From Leptodontidium sp. MPI-SDFR-AT-0119 (Eukaryota; Ascomycota; Leotiomycetes; Helotiales; Leptodontidiaceae), in NCBI GenBank assembly GCA_020726505.1, contig JAHLEZ010000007.1, positions 1,612,001 through 1,676,000 of the forward strand: 64,000 nt of DNA, written 5' to 3'. The notes below the pieces were generated by a model. It had not been told where the DNA came from, did no database searches, and saw nothing but the letters and a program-made list of their open reading frames with translations. Below, piece after piece: positions 1-11,742 of the stretch. Numbering within the stretch: the first letter of the stretch is position 1; every line of letters begins with the position of its first letter. The translations under genes and the position numbers were made by a program.

Positions 1-164
1 TCAACCAGCCCACACCAATTCAATCTCTCACATCCCTGAATTCTTTTTAATCACCCCTCACGATCTCCTCGACAGATACAGACAAACGAATCTGCTGACC
101 GATCACATCGAGCTGAACATTGTAATCGTACCTTGTCTTGAGGACTACCAGCAATCTCTACGAG

Positions 165-483
165 ATGTCAAACAAGATAACCGACGCCCGCATTCGAGAG
201 CTTGAGAGGCTGCAGAGCCTGAAGAGCGAGTTGAAGGAAAAGATCGAGGCAGAGCAGGATGGCATGCAGAAAATCCTTGATTCGATGAATGAGGAAGCCC
301 AGGAACGTGTGTCTTCATCTTCCTTCGAGAGCAGCAAAGGATGCTAGAGGCAAGGGATCGTCTAGTCTCTACCACCAAGACGTGATTGAAGCCCACAGAA
401 TGGCTATCGAGCGCTTAGAGGAGCAATTTTCGGAAGTTATGAGGGAGTTAGAAGAGCTGGAAGAGTTGATGAAGTTAACGTGA
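165..483 (+). CDS. Small coiled-coil protein, interrupted frame
   Basis: No family recognised. The ATG at 165 opens a highly charged helical frame (MSNKITDARIRELERLQS...) rich in E, K and L with heptad-like spacing, which ends at a TAG at 345-347. The same style of helix continues one frame over (VIEAHRMAIERLEEQFSEVM) to a TGA at 481-483. Joining the two needs either a very short intron (a GT..AG of about 37 nt, 311-347, would keep the frame) or a one-base frameshift around 336-345. The combined product would be about 100 residues, probably a cytosolic coiled coil. Role unknown. A broken gene or an assembly error is equally possible. Confidence 0.4.
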
Positions 484-650
484 TGATCTCGCATGCAGTT
501 AGCGTGGTGAGAGGAATTGGATAATGCGCTTTCTGACGAGGTATAATGTCTCGGCGAGAGCGATTGCTGCACTCCGAAGGGCCAGCTTCGGGTCGGCCGG
601 AGTGAACGATGAGATAGCATATTCCCATAGCTGATAGCGAAAGAAAGGTT

Positions 651-2179
651 TCAAGATGGCATCGGTTGAAGTAGGTGTGTCTTTGGAATCTGGTGCTGCG
701 TCGACACTTTATGCTCGCCAGGTAAGCCGGTATCCTGGAGTCGCTCCACGTCGGCTTCGTAAGCAATGCCCTCGCGCAGTTTCTTTGCAATCAGGGATTT
801 CCGAGCTGGATTTTCCTCCATAAACATCCTCACACGCTCATCCAGGTCGATCTTGCCTCGGTAACATTTCCAGTTGATATACCGATTGGCGAACCAGTCC
901 ATGTCCGTCCAGTTCTCCAAGGCATTGGCTACAAGAAATCCGCTGTTTTCCTTTGCCTTTGCCCACTCGTCCGATAGTAGCGTATTTCCATATTTCTCGA
1001 GTTCTCGAGTCATTGCAGTAGCCTGCAACTGATTGAAGCTCTTCAGATAGTCGTTGTAAACGAAATCCCAAGCCAGTTTAGTAGTATCAGGAATTCCAAG
1101 CCATAACGGAGGCTTAAAAAACTGACGTGGAACTACACGACTCCACTCCCAATCTAAAACAGAGATAATGTCCATGTTCTCGTTTACAATCAAGTTGAAA
1201 GGCTCAAAATCACCATGGACTAATACATACGGACCTTGATCAAGAGAGCGATCAACCCACACTTCGGCATACTGGCAAAACATATGGAGGTGGTACAGAG
1301 CATCCTCGCCCTGGCCTCTCTCCCAGACACTGCTTCGGCCCTCCACGAACGCATTATTCGCAATCTGAAGCAACATCGCCACGTAGTCATTAGCTGATGT
1401 TAAAAGACCGCTATCATCGTAGTAGGACGTTTGAATCTTGGAAGGCTCCAGACCCTCTAGCTCTTGCATGTTTATGTCGATAGTAGCGGTCTTCTTACGA
1501 ACTTCGAAGCCGTCTGGACCGCAAGTCAGGCAGCCAATCGAAGGAAATTCGAGCCTCCTGAGCTGAATGTGGATATCGGCAAGTGAAGTGTACAAATGGG
1601 TTCGCTGCTCGTCAGAGAGGGTCTTCAGCTTCACGGATGATAGCTTCTGGCCCTCGACGTATTCGAGGATAAGAAACGATGACAGCGGCTCAGGACCATC
1701 GTCGAGGCTGTAAGCATAGATCTTTGGGAGTGGAATGGTCGTCTTATCAGCTACCAGCCTCCAATAAAAATTTTTTATCAGCATCGTTTCATACATCTAG
1801 ATGGAGAGCAGTCCTACTGCATTGTGGCAATCTCGCTTTCGAGTTTGTTCCTCCTCCCAAATGCCAGGCACGGAGCTAGAGGCACGCGGACCACCCACTT
1901 CTCTACATTTTCATCCTGAAGGTGTTTTCCATCACCGCTCCCAGTATCGGCAACAACATCGAGGCCGTGGGATGAAAACTGCACAAAATAACAGATATTG
2001 TAGCTCCCACGTGATGCTGGCTTGAAGATCTTGCAAGGGTCACCGTTATGGTGAGACGATGCCAGACGGCAAATGTCGTCTTCATGGATAGCTGCAATAA
2101 ACTGGTCGCGCTCGTGGTGCACCCGAGACTGTACGATGCGGTCCTTCAGCTGTTGTGGGCCCTGAGAGCCAGTTGGCAT
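651..2179 (-). CDS. APH-fold phosphotransferase family protein
   Basis: A member of the large fungal aminoglycoside-phosphotransferase/choline-kinase-like family (PF01636). These are kinase-fold proteins whose fungal substrates are mostly unknown. Two exons are predicted: 2179-1818 and 1758-651, with an intron at 1759-1817 (donor GTAGGA, branch GCTGAT, acceptor GAG-side AG). Splicing gives ATMQ followed by LVADKTTIPLPKIYAY, the usual beta-strand region of the family. The catalytic-loop motif is VHGDFEPFNL and the metal-binding motif is VLDWEW; both key Asp residues and the loop Asn are present. Length is about 490 residues, normal for fungal members. The start MPTGSQG at 2179 gives the usual N-terminal segment, but an extra upstream exon cannot be excluded. 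No export signal, so probably cytosolic. Confidence 0.8.
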
Positions 2180-2682
2180 CTTGGCTCCAGTCTAGACAAG
2201 TGCCGCAGACCAGCATGAAGTTGGGAAGGAAGATGTCTCGGAAGGTCAATAGAAAGAGTAGAACTAGAGTATTGCTGTATGGAGGTGCCGGGTCGCCTCT
2301 GGGGAGCACTGAGCACTGCGAAGTTATTGAACGTATCAGTTTGATCAGGGACAGAAAAAGGGGTATTGACTGGGCAAAATATTGAGTTAAGCCCCTTTCG
2401 GTAGCTGCCAACACGTGACCTCTGATTTCTGGTTCAGCGTTGAATTGGTTTGCGATTCGATCCATCCTGAGTAGCATACAGGCCTCAAGAAACAAGTCTG
2501 TGGACTGTCACCAGACCAATTGCCACTAATTTGCAAGGACATCAAGCACGAAGAAAATGATTTCATTTCATAAACGCTGAATATCTACGCGAACCCATTT
2601 TTATACCGAGCCTCCTGGGCCTTCCAATGTTCAATAGCCAATTCCAAACCCCCGATTACGGCACATCAACCTCTCTACTTTA
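2180..2682. other. Intergenic, no gene seen
   Basis: A gap between the APH-like gene and the anoctamin-like gene. It should hold the promoter of the former and the 3' end of the latter. Short open frames here show no family likeness and no splice logic. Confidence 0.5.
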
Positions 2683-5232
2683 TCACAGCTCCTTCTTCGA
2701 CTCCTTGCCTTCCTGCGGCGCCGCCTGGAGACATGTTAGTTCAGACCTTTTGAACGATGTCTCAAATATACCTTTGCAATGAAACTCTTGCCAATAGCAA
2801 TAGTCTCCACTTGACCTCTCTGCCTGCCCCAGAATCTCTCTTCTGGGGTGCCATGGCCACTGAGGGTTGACTGTCTGGCCTCTTCTTCAAGAGCACTCGG
2901 ACTAATTTTCTCTCCAGCTGCAATCCCGCCTGTGGCTGCATCATCAGCCTTTTCCCATCCGAGGCTCTCTTCGAGGTATTTCCTTCACCCATTAGCGATG
3001 CTCGTTTGATTAGACGGATCGACTTACTTTCGAACAAGATATCTCTCTGAACGCTCTTTCTGCAAGCCTGGGCTATCGAGTTTACTCAAAGCTTTCCTCA
3101 CACCAAGCTGGACTGCGAGATAGATGTGTTCCGAAAAGAACATGGTCAAAAGGAGACCCCATGCCTTGATATTCCAAGGAGTTCCCGATGGACCGAGGCC
3201 GTCACCACTGAAGAGGTATACAAGCGCCGCGGAAGTCAAACTTCCAAGCCAAGCCAGGAATCCTAGTGCATCCAACCAAGGGCCGATAGAATCACCTCTC
3301 CATGGAACAGGTCGCTGAGTCTCCAGGGCTATCTTCAAAGCATCACCACGAAGCTCGATCCAGTTATTGATGAAGAAGGAGACACCTGTCAAAGGCCAAA
3401 CGACAGAGAAGAGCGAGAGGTAACCTTGTTTTGTCAGCAATTGCAAGCGATCTTGGGATCTTCAACATACCAAATTGAACCACCATCTCTCTGAAGTCAG
3501 TCGTAACATCGTAAACATCCAGTTCGGCCTCGTTTCTCACGCGGGTCAAGAATTCTGCCTCTTCTGGATGATCTTCCATGGAGACGGTTCCAGCATCCCC
3601 TCCACGCTTAGCAGCTCTATCAGCTTGAACCTCCTTTACCTTGTGGAAGACCTTCCTCTTGGCAAATGGAACAAGAACCTCAAGAGCAAAGCTAACAATC
3701 TGAGCAGTGACTGTGAAATAGATCACCTGTTTCTTGAGTCTGTCAGGGTTGATTTGGAATCCGACCTTTGGTGTGGACATCTGTTTTTCGTTCTCAGCAA
3801 AAGGCTTAACAGCCAGTTGGAAGACATCGAGATAGGGGACGATGATTTGCGCAAATGGAACGTAGACGAAGGCCGTGAGGAAAATTGGCAGGTAAGAGGT
3901 TATGAAGTTGAGGATGAAGATCTTTGAGATCATAGCGGCCTCGTATGCTGCGAAGAGTTAGAACTGCCATTTAAATTCAAGGAGCACTCACCATCTTGCG
4001 TTTCATAATTCTCAATGTCAGTCAATCGAGAGGCAAAACCTGTCAAAAGTGCAGACAGAGTAGGCATTACAGTTGTGAGGATTACTGTTGGAAGGAAGAC
4101 CTGAATTGTCAGGATGACTTTCAAAACACTTGGATAGTGAACTTACCAAATAAGCTTTGAATGGTCCATCATAGACCTCAGAAATGAATATCTCAATTCC
4201 AAAGCAGGTTGCAATCAAACTTCCAAGAGCAAGAACAGCACCAAGAGCAAATGGTACTTGAAGCAGTTGCCTAGCAAGCCTCTTGGCTGGAGAATAGATC
4301 TTGACGTCCTCGCCCGTGATCGGATCTGTCATAATATGCTCGTGCTGGAAAGCAGGTCGTTTCCGTTGTATCTTGGATACCCCACGAACACCCCATTGAA
4401 CTGCAAGATCCGTCTCTTGCTTCTTCCAGTATTCAACAAAGACAATACACCATAGCCCATTGATGATTGCATATATCGGCGAAAATTGACCAAGTATAAG
4501 CCAAGCAAAGGCCCCAAATCCAGCTGGAAATGTGAGGAAGAGGAAGTAGGATTGAAGAAAGGAGAAGTAGAAGGCTATCTTCTCGCCGAATTTGTCCTTG
4601 ATGGCCACCAAATCCTCGGCATTGAGGAAATATTTCGAGGTGATGTCCTTGATCCACGCTTTGTTGAAAGTATGGTCATGTAGAGCGAATATCGACTCGA
4701 CCCCTTTCCATTCTCCCTCCTTTGGTGTGATTCCAGCTCCACCATCGCCCTTTGACTTGGTGATCAGCATATATGTAAGCCGCAGACGCTCTGCCTCGGT
4801 GACAGGTTCATCATTGATTGCCTTTTGCATGTCCTTCTCCGGTGCAGCAGTTCGTACTCCATATAGCCAGTCCTGGACCCTTGATCGATACACCTCTGCC
4901 TTTAGATGCTTATCGGAAGCCACCTTGACGAATATCAAAAGGGAACAATTCTCGCTATTTCGAACTTCGGTAGCTAAGCCGACATCGTTGAGGGCTTGGA
5001 TCAGCTTTATGAATTGCTCTTCGGCTTGAGCTTTGCCTGCAGACTGTTAGCTACATATTGCAAAGAGGTTGAGGGGTATACCTGTTGTTGCAAAGCGGTA
5101 ATTGATCACATAGTCAACACTGGGCTAGTTAGTCTTGTTTCCACTGTAAGCCTGGGTGGCATACTCTAGATTGGTGTGCAAAGCATTGCCCGCTTTGGAA
5201 TTGGGTTCATAGAGACTCTTGACTGAAGCCAT
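2683..5232 (-). CDS. Anoctamin/TMEM16 family membrane protein, Ist2-like
   Basis: Matches the fungal Ist2/anoctamin family (PF04547): multi-span proteins of cortical ER and plasma membrane, known elsewhere as lipid scramblases or ER-plasma membrane tethers. Several exons are needed. The start ATG at 5232 (MASVKSLYEP) joins across an intron at 5120-5164 to give NLDVDYVINYRFATT, typical of the N-terminal domain. The body then carries about eight hydrophobic spans, beginning KIAFYFSFLQSYFLFLTFPA and including TAFVYVPFAQIIVPYLDVF and GFLAWLGSLTSAALVYLFSG. The C-terminal tail is charged and ends AAPQEGKESKKEL at a TGA, 2683-2685, after a last intron with branch CTAAC. About 730 residues, close to family length. 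No stop or frameshift was found in the joined model. An alternative in-frame start lies further upstream at 5334. Confidence 0.85.
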
Positions 5233-5675
5233 GACTCCTTCCCAGATCACAGATACTGTTTCGAGAGTGAAGGATGTTGGGAATGTAGGAGGGGAAGAGA
5301 ACGGGGGAGGGGGGGACTTCAAAGCAGTTGGCATCCTCTACTGCCGTGTGACAGCAAGGCAAGGCTGGCTTGCAGGCTGGGCAGGACTGGACTTCAGTTG
5401 CATGACGTCGCTTAGGGGGGCAGCGCAGCCCATCGATCGAGCTGCTGTTCAAGGAAGCTCATCCCTGTCGCTGATCTTCCCCGCCCAACATCCCGCCGTT
5501 TGGCCTTCGCCCATCGGGACAGGTCATACAGGACATATCACTCCCACCAACCTCCATGGACAGCCTTCAATGAAGAGTTCAAGATCAAGGCATCTTGCCA
5601 TTGAGTGCTTGAATAGCCAATACCGGTAATTATCCACTTGGAACCACCCCAGATACAACAGCCATTACCCCTCCA
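5233..5675. promoter_or_regulatory. Divergent promoter region
   Basis: A 443-bp spacer between the divergently read anoctamin-like and metallophosphoesterase genes, so it should carry both promoters. No clear TATA box or operator repeat was picked out. Confidence 0.4.
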
Positions 5676-6711
5676 ATGGCATCAACTACCCGGCCTCCAA
5701 AGCCCAGCCAATGGCCCTGGTCTCGTCGCAGAAGCAAATACGACCCTCCTACAGTTCTCGATAGCTTCCTCGATTCTCCTCTACGATTCCTGGTAGCTGC
5801 GGTCTACGCCATCCTCCTGAGCCTCCGTGGTGCGCCGTTCAAACCCCGCAAAGACAAGCCTAGAGTGAAGGTTGTCTGCATCTCCGATACACATACCAAT
5901 ACCCAAGATATCCCAAACGGAGACGTGTTGATACATGCTGGAGATTTGACAAATGCGGGCACGGTGAAGGAAATACAGGCGCAGTTGGACTGGTTGGCTT
6001 CATTGCCGCATAGGGAGAAGATACTGATCGCGGGTAACCATGACAGTTACTTTGATCCCAAGTCCAGGAGAGATGAGGACAAAAGGAAGAAGTTAAATTT
6101 TAGGACCCTTCATTACCTGGAGAATAAAGCTATTACTCTCAAGTTTAAAGGTGGACGAAAGCTCAATTTCTATGGATCTCCAGATATTCCTCAGTGTGGT
6201 GGTAGTGAGATGGCGTAAGTTGATTTCCCTCCAGGTTTTGGGCAGGACTAACAATTCTAGATTTCAATATGAACGACCACAGGATCCTTGGGAGAATCGA
6301 ATACCTATGGAAACAGACGTTCTCATCACTCATACTCCTCCACGATATCATCTCGACCTCAACCTCGGTTGTGCTGGTTTGCTCAAAGAGATCTGGCGTG
6401 TGAAGCCACGACTTCACGTCTTCGGACACGTACATTCGGGGCATGGACGAGAGTCTGTTTTCTGGGATGAGGGACAGGCTGCTTATGAGAGGCTGATGGA
6501 TAGAAGTAAGGGAGGAATAATTGCGGATTTGTTGCCCAGTCTTGCTTGGTGGGATTCCCTCACGGTTCTATACTATGGATTCAAGGGTATTCTGTGGCAG
6601 AGGCTGATGGTTGGACCAAGAGGCGGGAATGGTGGGTTGATGATCAATGCTGCTCTTGTTTACCAAAGTACGGTCGACCTGGGAAACACTCCTGAAGTTG
6701 TAGAGTTATGA
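5676..6711 (+). CDS. Calcineurin-like metallophosphoesterase, MPPED type
   Basis: A PF00149 metallophosphoesterase resembling the MPPED1/MPPED2 (239FB) group. All dinuclear-metal motifs are visible in order: ISDTHT (about residue 72), HAGDLTN, AGNHDS, LITHTPP and the closing FGHVHSGHG. Two exons are separated by a 46-nt intron at 6215-6260 (GTAAGT donor, ACTAAC branch, TAG acceptor), giving 329 residues. A hydrophobic stretch near residue 40 (FLVAAVYAILLSL) may anchor the N terminus in a membrane, as in many fungal members. The family acts on phosphomono- or diesters, and the true substrate here is unknown. No disruption seen. Confidence 0.88.
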
Positions 6712-7441
6712 ATGGCCTGAACAGTATCATCAATGTATTCTTTGAAACAGGCCAAAGTATGGCAGATCCTTTTGAATGGGTGGTTTCTCACCAACAGCTG
6801 AAAGTTTTCGTTCATCTTTTGAGTTCGTTTTTGAATATCGGAACGCGCGTTCAGTCTGGTCCTCATTTGCAGCGTGATGAAATAACATTTCATGCTGGAA
6901 AGGTAACCCTCTTCGACGTATCAAGATCTATTTTATATAGTTTCTGCAGCTTCGAAACTAGAGAGATTCAACAAGGAGGCAAGCAAAGCGAGATTGTGCT
7001 ACGGCTTTGTCTGGCAGCAGCGATATCCGCAATATCGCTAACGTGCTGATCTTTGTTTACTTTAACCCCATCTTTTATAAACCAACATCACCCTTATCAC
7101 ATCCGATATTCACCCCTTCACGCTACCACCTCTCCCAACTCTGCAACTATTAATTCTCCTCATACCTGGCGAAGGCTCTCCTTTCTACGCTACCATAAAC
7201 TTCCTCACAACACGACACCTCCATCCCTTCAACATCCCCCTCGTTCGATCTCAGCGCCAGAGATTGAAAGCTCCACGATACCACAACCGCGAATATCCTC
7301 TGAGATACTCTAGGGCATCTCAAACCCTTCCCCACCACTCTTTTGATTGGATCTCAACAACGGGTGATCGACCTCTCCGCAACACCACGAACCTCAATTA
7401 CCTACTACATAGTCTTGTAGCACCACGCGAAAGGCGTCAAC
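6712..7441. other. Intergenic, no gene seen
   Basis: About 730 bp without a convincing gene. The 3' part (7050-7440) is pyrimidine-rich, like a fungal promoter or 5' leader for the small gene that follows. Confidence 0.4.
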
Positions 7442-7965
7442 ATGAGCGAAGCTCACGCCGAGTTCTTCAAGGCCATCAAGGCGCAACTATATGCGTTGCA
7501 AAACCAGGTGGATACATTAGAGAAGGAATTCAACTCTGCGGTGGCAGAGCGAGATGTTTTGAAGGATGAAGTAGCCAAACTGAAGGGAGACAATTTGGCT
7601 CTTCATTCCGCAAGAGGCACTCTGGTGATAGTGTTATGGGCCAAGCAGAGGTCGCGCAACATCAGGTGTTGGAGGCACAGCGTTTACTGTCATCTATCTT
7701 GTATGACATCCAAACCAACCCGTCAGTTGACACCCCTCGACGTCCTAATACAAATACTGAAGGTTTTAGATGTACCTACTTCTGTCTCCGCGAGGTTGTT
7801 GTGGAATTAGGTTCATATGGAACTCCGGAATGGTCAGTCATGTTGACAAGTACAAACACGTACCCGTATATGCGAGTACGGAGCAAGGGAAAGCCGGCTC
7901 CTAACGGCGTCTATATCATCAACGAGATTATTACCAAGATGAGCGTTCGCGTGAACTACGTCTGA
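7442..7965 (+). CDS. Hypothetical coiled-coil protein, uncertain model
   Basis: Not recognised. An ATG at 7442 in a good context (GGCGTCAACATGAGC) opens a charged helical frame (QVDTLEKEFNSAVAERDVLK) of coiled-coil character. After about residue 58 the helical style continues in another frame (EVAQHQVLEAQRLLSSILYD) that runs to a TGA after MSVRVNYV near 7965. As written, the first frame runs on to a stop near 7810 for 122 residues. Either an unrecognised intron, a frameshift near 7600-7625, or decay explains the switch. No conserved domain, signal peptide or membrane span was seen. Confidence 0.35.
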
Positions 7966-7969
7966 TATC

Positions 7970-8901
7970 CCTTTGGCGTTGACTCAACATCAAGACTTGC
8001 TACTAACATAAGTGCTACCACTACCTTTGTAGAATCTACTAGTAATCCCTCACTGTGTAGCCACACCAGCTCCTGTTCTTGACTCAGACGGTGGGAAACT
8101 ATCTCGCATACATTTCGCACATCACAAAGGAGTGGCTCTCCAGTTTCTGCAGTATCTACAATGCTTCAACCAGCAGGATCTCCCTTGTGGTGCGGTCAAC
8201 GTCTTGTTTCTGATGTGACCTTACCACAACCTTGCTCCATTGAACGTCCGTCGCTTGCTCCAGACACGCCTACAAGGTCCACACCCTGGTAATCCAGATC
8301 TTCCGACTCCAGTCCCTCACAATGCCCCTAGGCTTTTGGGTGCATAGTTATTGTAAACTCGTCGCTTGTAAGTAGAGCACTATGATTTATCCATCCAGCA
8401 TGAGCAGCTGCTAACTGGATCCAGCATCATCTCTTACTTTTATGATTCATTTCCACTTCACACGGTCAAGTCCGTCGCCAGCATCACCTACTGCAACATC
8501 AGGAGAATAAATTATTGTTATGTATGCCATTTCCGAGCAATACGACAAATCTACCCCTCACTTCGCCTTCCCTATTGAACCAGGGGATGTTCACTTGGTA
8601 TGTTAACACCGCGTGTTGCGATATCAATCTACTAATATGCTGCTAGTGATCATCTACAATGGGGGTTGCATCAGGGAGTGTGGGTAGGGAACATTAGAAA
8701 CCTCAATCAATGTGATTGGAACTTCAACAAGCCTCTCCGCAGATCAAGTGACTTCCAAAGTGACAATAAAACCTCGAGCAACTATGGAATAACTAAATCT
8801 TCTCTTGCAGAATTAAAGCCAAACTTATCCATTCATGACTTCTCAAAAGGACTATCCCCGCTGCCGAAATATCTGCTCCACAACATCAAAACCTATCACA
8901 T
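7970..8901. other. Intergenic, no gene seen
   Basis: More than 900 bp with only short frames, none with family likeness. It separates the doubtful coiled-coil gene from the dehydrogenase relic. Confidence 0.4.
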
Positions 8902-9236
8902 TCATAATCGTATGATCGTACCATCCAACATCCCCGGCGGGAACAACGTCCGAATTCTTCCCATCTTAGCATTAATTCCCTTCCAGATCGTAGCTAGGGG
9001 CGTCTTCAAGAGATCTTCCGCAGCTTGTGCTGACCATCTATTGTATAGGCGTCAGTCTTAATAACCTTTCTTCTGAGCAATTTCTAGGATAAAGGCTTAC
9101 TGCTCAGCAGGCATCTCCACAGCAGCCATCTTATCATTCAGCATCCCACTCTCCACCACCTCTCTCGCAAACCCATAAATCGAGCCTTCAAGCACAGAAG
9201 CTCTCGTCCCTACTTTCCGGTTCGCAATGACACATC
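8902..9236 (-). pseudogene. C-terminal relic of a short-chain dehydrogenase (AYR1-like)
   Basis: Immediately downstream of the HET gene stop, the minus strand reads as the C-terminal third of a fungal short-chain dehydrogenase of the 1-acyl-DHAP reductase (Ayr1) type. The first exon has SIYGFAREVVESGMLNDK. An intron with GTAAGC donor and AATAG acceptor follows, and then EQWSAQAAEDLLKTPLATIW and FPPGMLDGTIIRL to a TGA at 8902-8904. The cofactor-binding Rossmann half and the YxxxK catalytic region are absent: upstream is HET coding sequence in another frame. It therefore looks like a truncated remnant, perhaps left when the HET gene arrived or by a deletion. The family match is from pattern memory. 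Confidence 0.55.
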
Positions 9237-11315
9237 TCAATGAAGTTCAAACTCTTGCAATGTCCTCTTCCCTTCTCTCACTGCCACCATACATTCGCCA
9301 TGCATAATCACATCCAAGTACACCTCTCCAACAACCTCAAAATGTTTATCGACCGGGCGAAGGACCATAGGCATGGCACATCCTAGGATAACACAGACAA
9401 GGTCGTCGCTCTTCACTTCACAACTCGTGCGTCCGAAACAGCCTCCATTTGTCATAAAGATGCGTTTTCCAGTTCCCATTGTCACACGAAAGGCATCCAG
9501 GAACTCTGACCTAGACAATATCCCAAGTTGTGGAGGGTTCGACACTGGGTCATGTTCTTCGGGCGGTGGTGGGTCTGTAAGCCAGTCCTCAAATGACCGA
9601 ACCCAGCGTTGTGATATCGTTCCTCCCCCCCGTTCGCGACCGCGATCCCATGCTAGCGTTTTGGCAAAGCTGGTATAGTGATCTTTCTCCCGTTGACCAT
9701 GCTGAGATTTAGAGAGGATTTTCGCGATATCTGAGAGAAGGGAGCATTCCGTTTTGAACTGTGCCTCGGTGTTTACTCCGACGACGGAAGACGCCTCCAT
9801 GATACCATCCCATACGATTCCACTGACGGACAATGTGCTGAGATCAGGTGCAAACCTGGCAACGCACTCTGTGTCAGGTGCCACGTCGTATGTAAGCGAT
9901 TGCATATTGCTCACTGTAGTACATAGATCAATACGCAGGATACCAGCTCCGTCAGCAAAATCACCAGTCCAATCTGGGGTCCAAGTCCGAGAAATAAGGC
10001 GCGATGAACGTCTCTCACAAAGCCCCAGTATATCAAGACGATTAGAAGCAGAGACAACAGCTCTTACAAAACTAGAATAGACGTCCTCAACCGGTGCGGC
10101 GTAGTCGAAGATAAGAGAGTCGTAATCCATATCAATTGGGGGACCATGGAAGATCTCTTCAGCGAGTCCGATGCATGCGTAGATCTTGTCTCTCGGACCT
10201 GTAGCATTTGCAGTCCTAGACTGAACGGTCAATGACAAGAGCTGGTTTCGAGTCTCCTGAATTCCCTCTGAGAAAGTGACGAAGCCCCCCAGCAGGTTGA
10301 TTGAAAGCGTCCTGTCCACCACCAGAAGTGCCGTGTGTTCGCGTGCAAGCTCTGGGGAAGCTGTAACTTTCTGTATGATATTTTTTCCTAGCGATACGAG
10401 ATCTTCAATTCGGTCTCGTCCACAGCAAAATACAACGTGGCTGTTCTGACTTTTCCGGGGGACGTTGGAGTGGCTCCCTAAGGCATATTCTTGCAGAATC
10501 CACAATCGTCCGAACCATAGCCTTGAGAACAGCTTGAAGGTCAGATATAGCGTGTCTTTAACATCGGGTTCCAGAATTTTCTCTTCGTAATAAGCATCAG
10601 GCATGTCCAGCTTCATTTGCCTCAACACGGACATAGCCTTGCTGCTCTCATCTGCTTCCACACCCAGCCAAACCGTAAGTGAATGGGCTCCTTTGTATAT
10701 CTCTCGCATCAACTTCACCTGCTCCATACGCTCCATGGTGTCTTCTTGATCGACACAGATTGCATCAATCTATATAAGAGGCATATCGCGATGAATCTTC
10801 GGAACACTGTATCTCAAAGCAACTTCTTCCCAAGCTTCTTCCAAATGCGTGAAGATGGTGCTCATTTCTTCAATTATCTGCAATTTCTCATCATCGTCAT
10901 CGGAATTTTTCATATTCGTCATTAGCTCCGAGCCACGAATGAATGGGTGCAGGTTTCGGTTTACGAAATCTTCCCCTCCTGGAGGCGAGTATCGCTTGTC
11001 AATATCCGTGGAAGCTTTCAGGATCGAATATATCCTGTCCACTCCTCTAACATCTCCAGTCCAAACTGGCCTCATTCTGAATTCCCGCAAGGCATCGTCA
11101 AGGTTGACCCCAACCATCAAAGCCTTTCCTTCGACGAGGATGGTGTTGTCTGAAGTCCCAGAACCCCAAACATAGGACAAGGCTGTGTACTCAGGGAGAT
11201 CTTCCAAGTTGACGGTGAATAGTTTACAGGATACCAAGTCTGCTTCTGGACCAGGTAGGATCTGGAGAAGTCGAGTCTGGCCTTGTTCGAGAGGTGTGTA
11301 TCGGTACGGCTCCAT
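9237..11315 (-). pseudogene. HET-domain (heterokaryon incompatibility) gene with in-frame stop
   Basis: A fungal HET protein (PF06985), a family that triggers self/non-self cell death on hyphal fusion. The ATG at 11315 starts MEPYRYTPLEQGQTRLLQIL, then EYTALSYVWG, both classic HET blocks. The conserved block IDAICVDQED and VWLGVEADE follow in the same frame, but a TAG at 10770-10772 sits exactly where family members carry Trp, before IDAIC. Between the blocks is an insertion of about 100 codons, open throughout and more acidic than usual. Reading through gives about 690 residues with a long variable C-terminal half, the normal family layout. An intron ending at that TAG is possible (donor near 11068) but has a weak GTTTGG donor. 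I favour a nonsense mutation. Confidence 0.65.
10770..10772 (-). other. Nonsense codon in HET domain
   Basis: TAG in frame between ...RDMPLI and IDAICVDQED. A Trp codon TGG would restore the family consensus, so a single G-to-A change (CpA to TpA on the other strand) explains it. Confidence 0.6.
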
Positions 11316-11742
11316 GTTGCGGCAGGCGTAGTGACGGCTTCGTGACTTCCGAACCTTCGGTCGAGGGGAGCAGAATATCAATCAGTGAGAAGCCTTAGGA
11401 AGATGTCCGTATCTGCATTTGCGTTGGAGTTCAGAGCAAGAATTTTGATAATAAGGCTCCGAGCCAGGTATCTTGAAGTCGAAGGCTGGGAATAGTCTTC
11501 GGCGATAGTCAATCACATTTCGTAGCTTCTCAGCTCTTGACACTGGCGAATCACGAGACTTTCTGAATCCAGAAGATTTTTCGAACTGACGAGTTATCTT
11601 CGTCAGGCCTTTCATTGAGCTCTGATAGTTTCATTCAAGCAGAGGAAATTAAGGTCGTATATACTCGACACCGTAGAGCAACAGAAAGAGCTTAGAAGAT
11701 GCCTTGGCTAAAATTCATCCACTGGTTCCGAATTGCTGTATC
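11316..11742. other. Upstream region of HET gene
   Basis: About 430 bp between the HET start and the 3' end of the secreted-protein gene. A 77-codon minus-strand frame (11382-11615) has no family likeness and is not called. Confidence 0.35.

Noticed and set aside
3475..3927. 150-codon plus-strand frame
   Set aside because: Antisense to conserved exons of the anoctamin-like gene.
8666..9061. 131-codon plus-strand frame
   Set aside because: Overlaps the dehydrogenase relic in antisense, with no likeness to any protein.
10770..11068. Intron that would remove the HET stop
   Set aside because: Possible length, but the donor GTTTGG is weak, the interval is fully open for about 100 codons, and the stop sits exactly at a Trp position. 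Kept as an alternative only.
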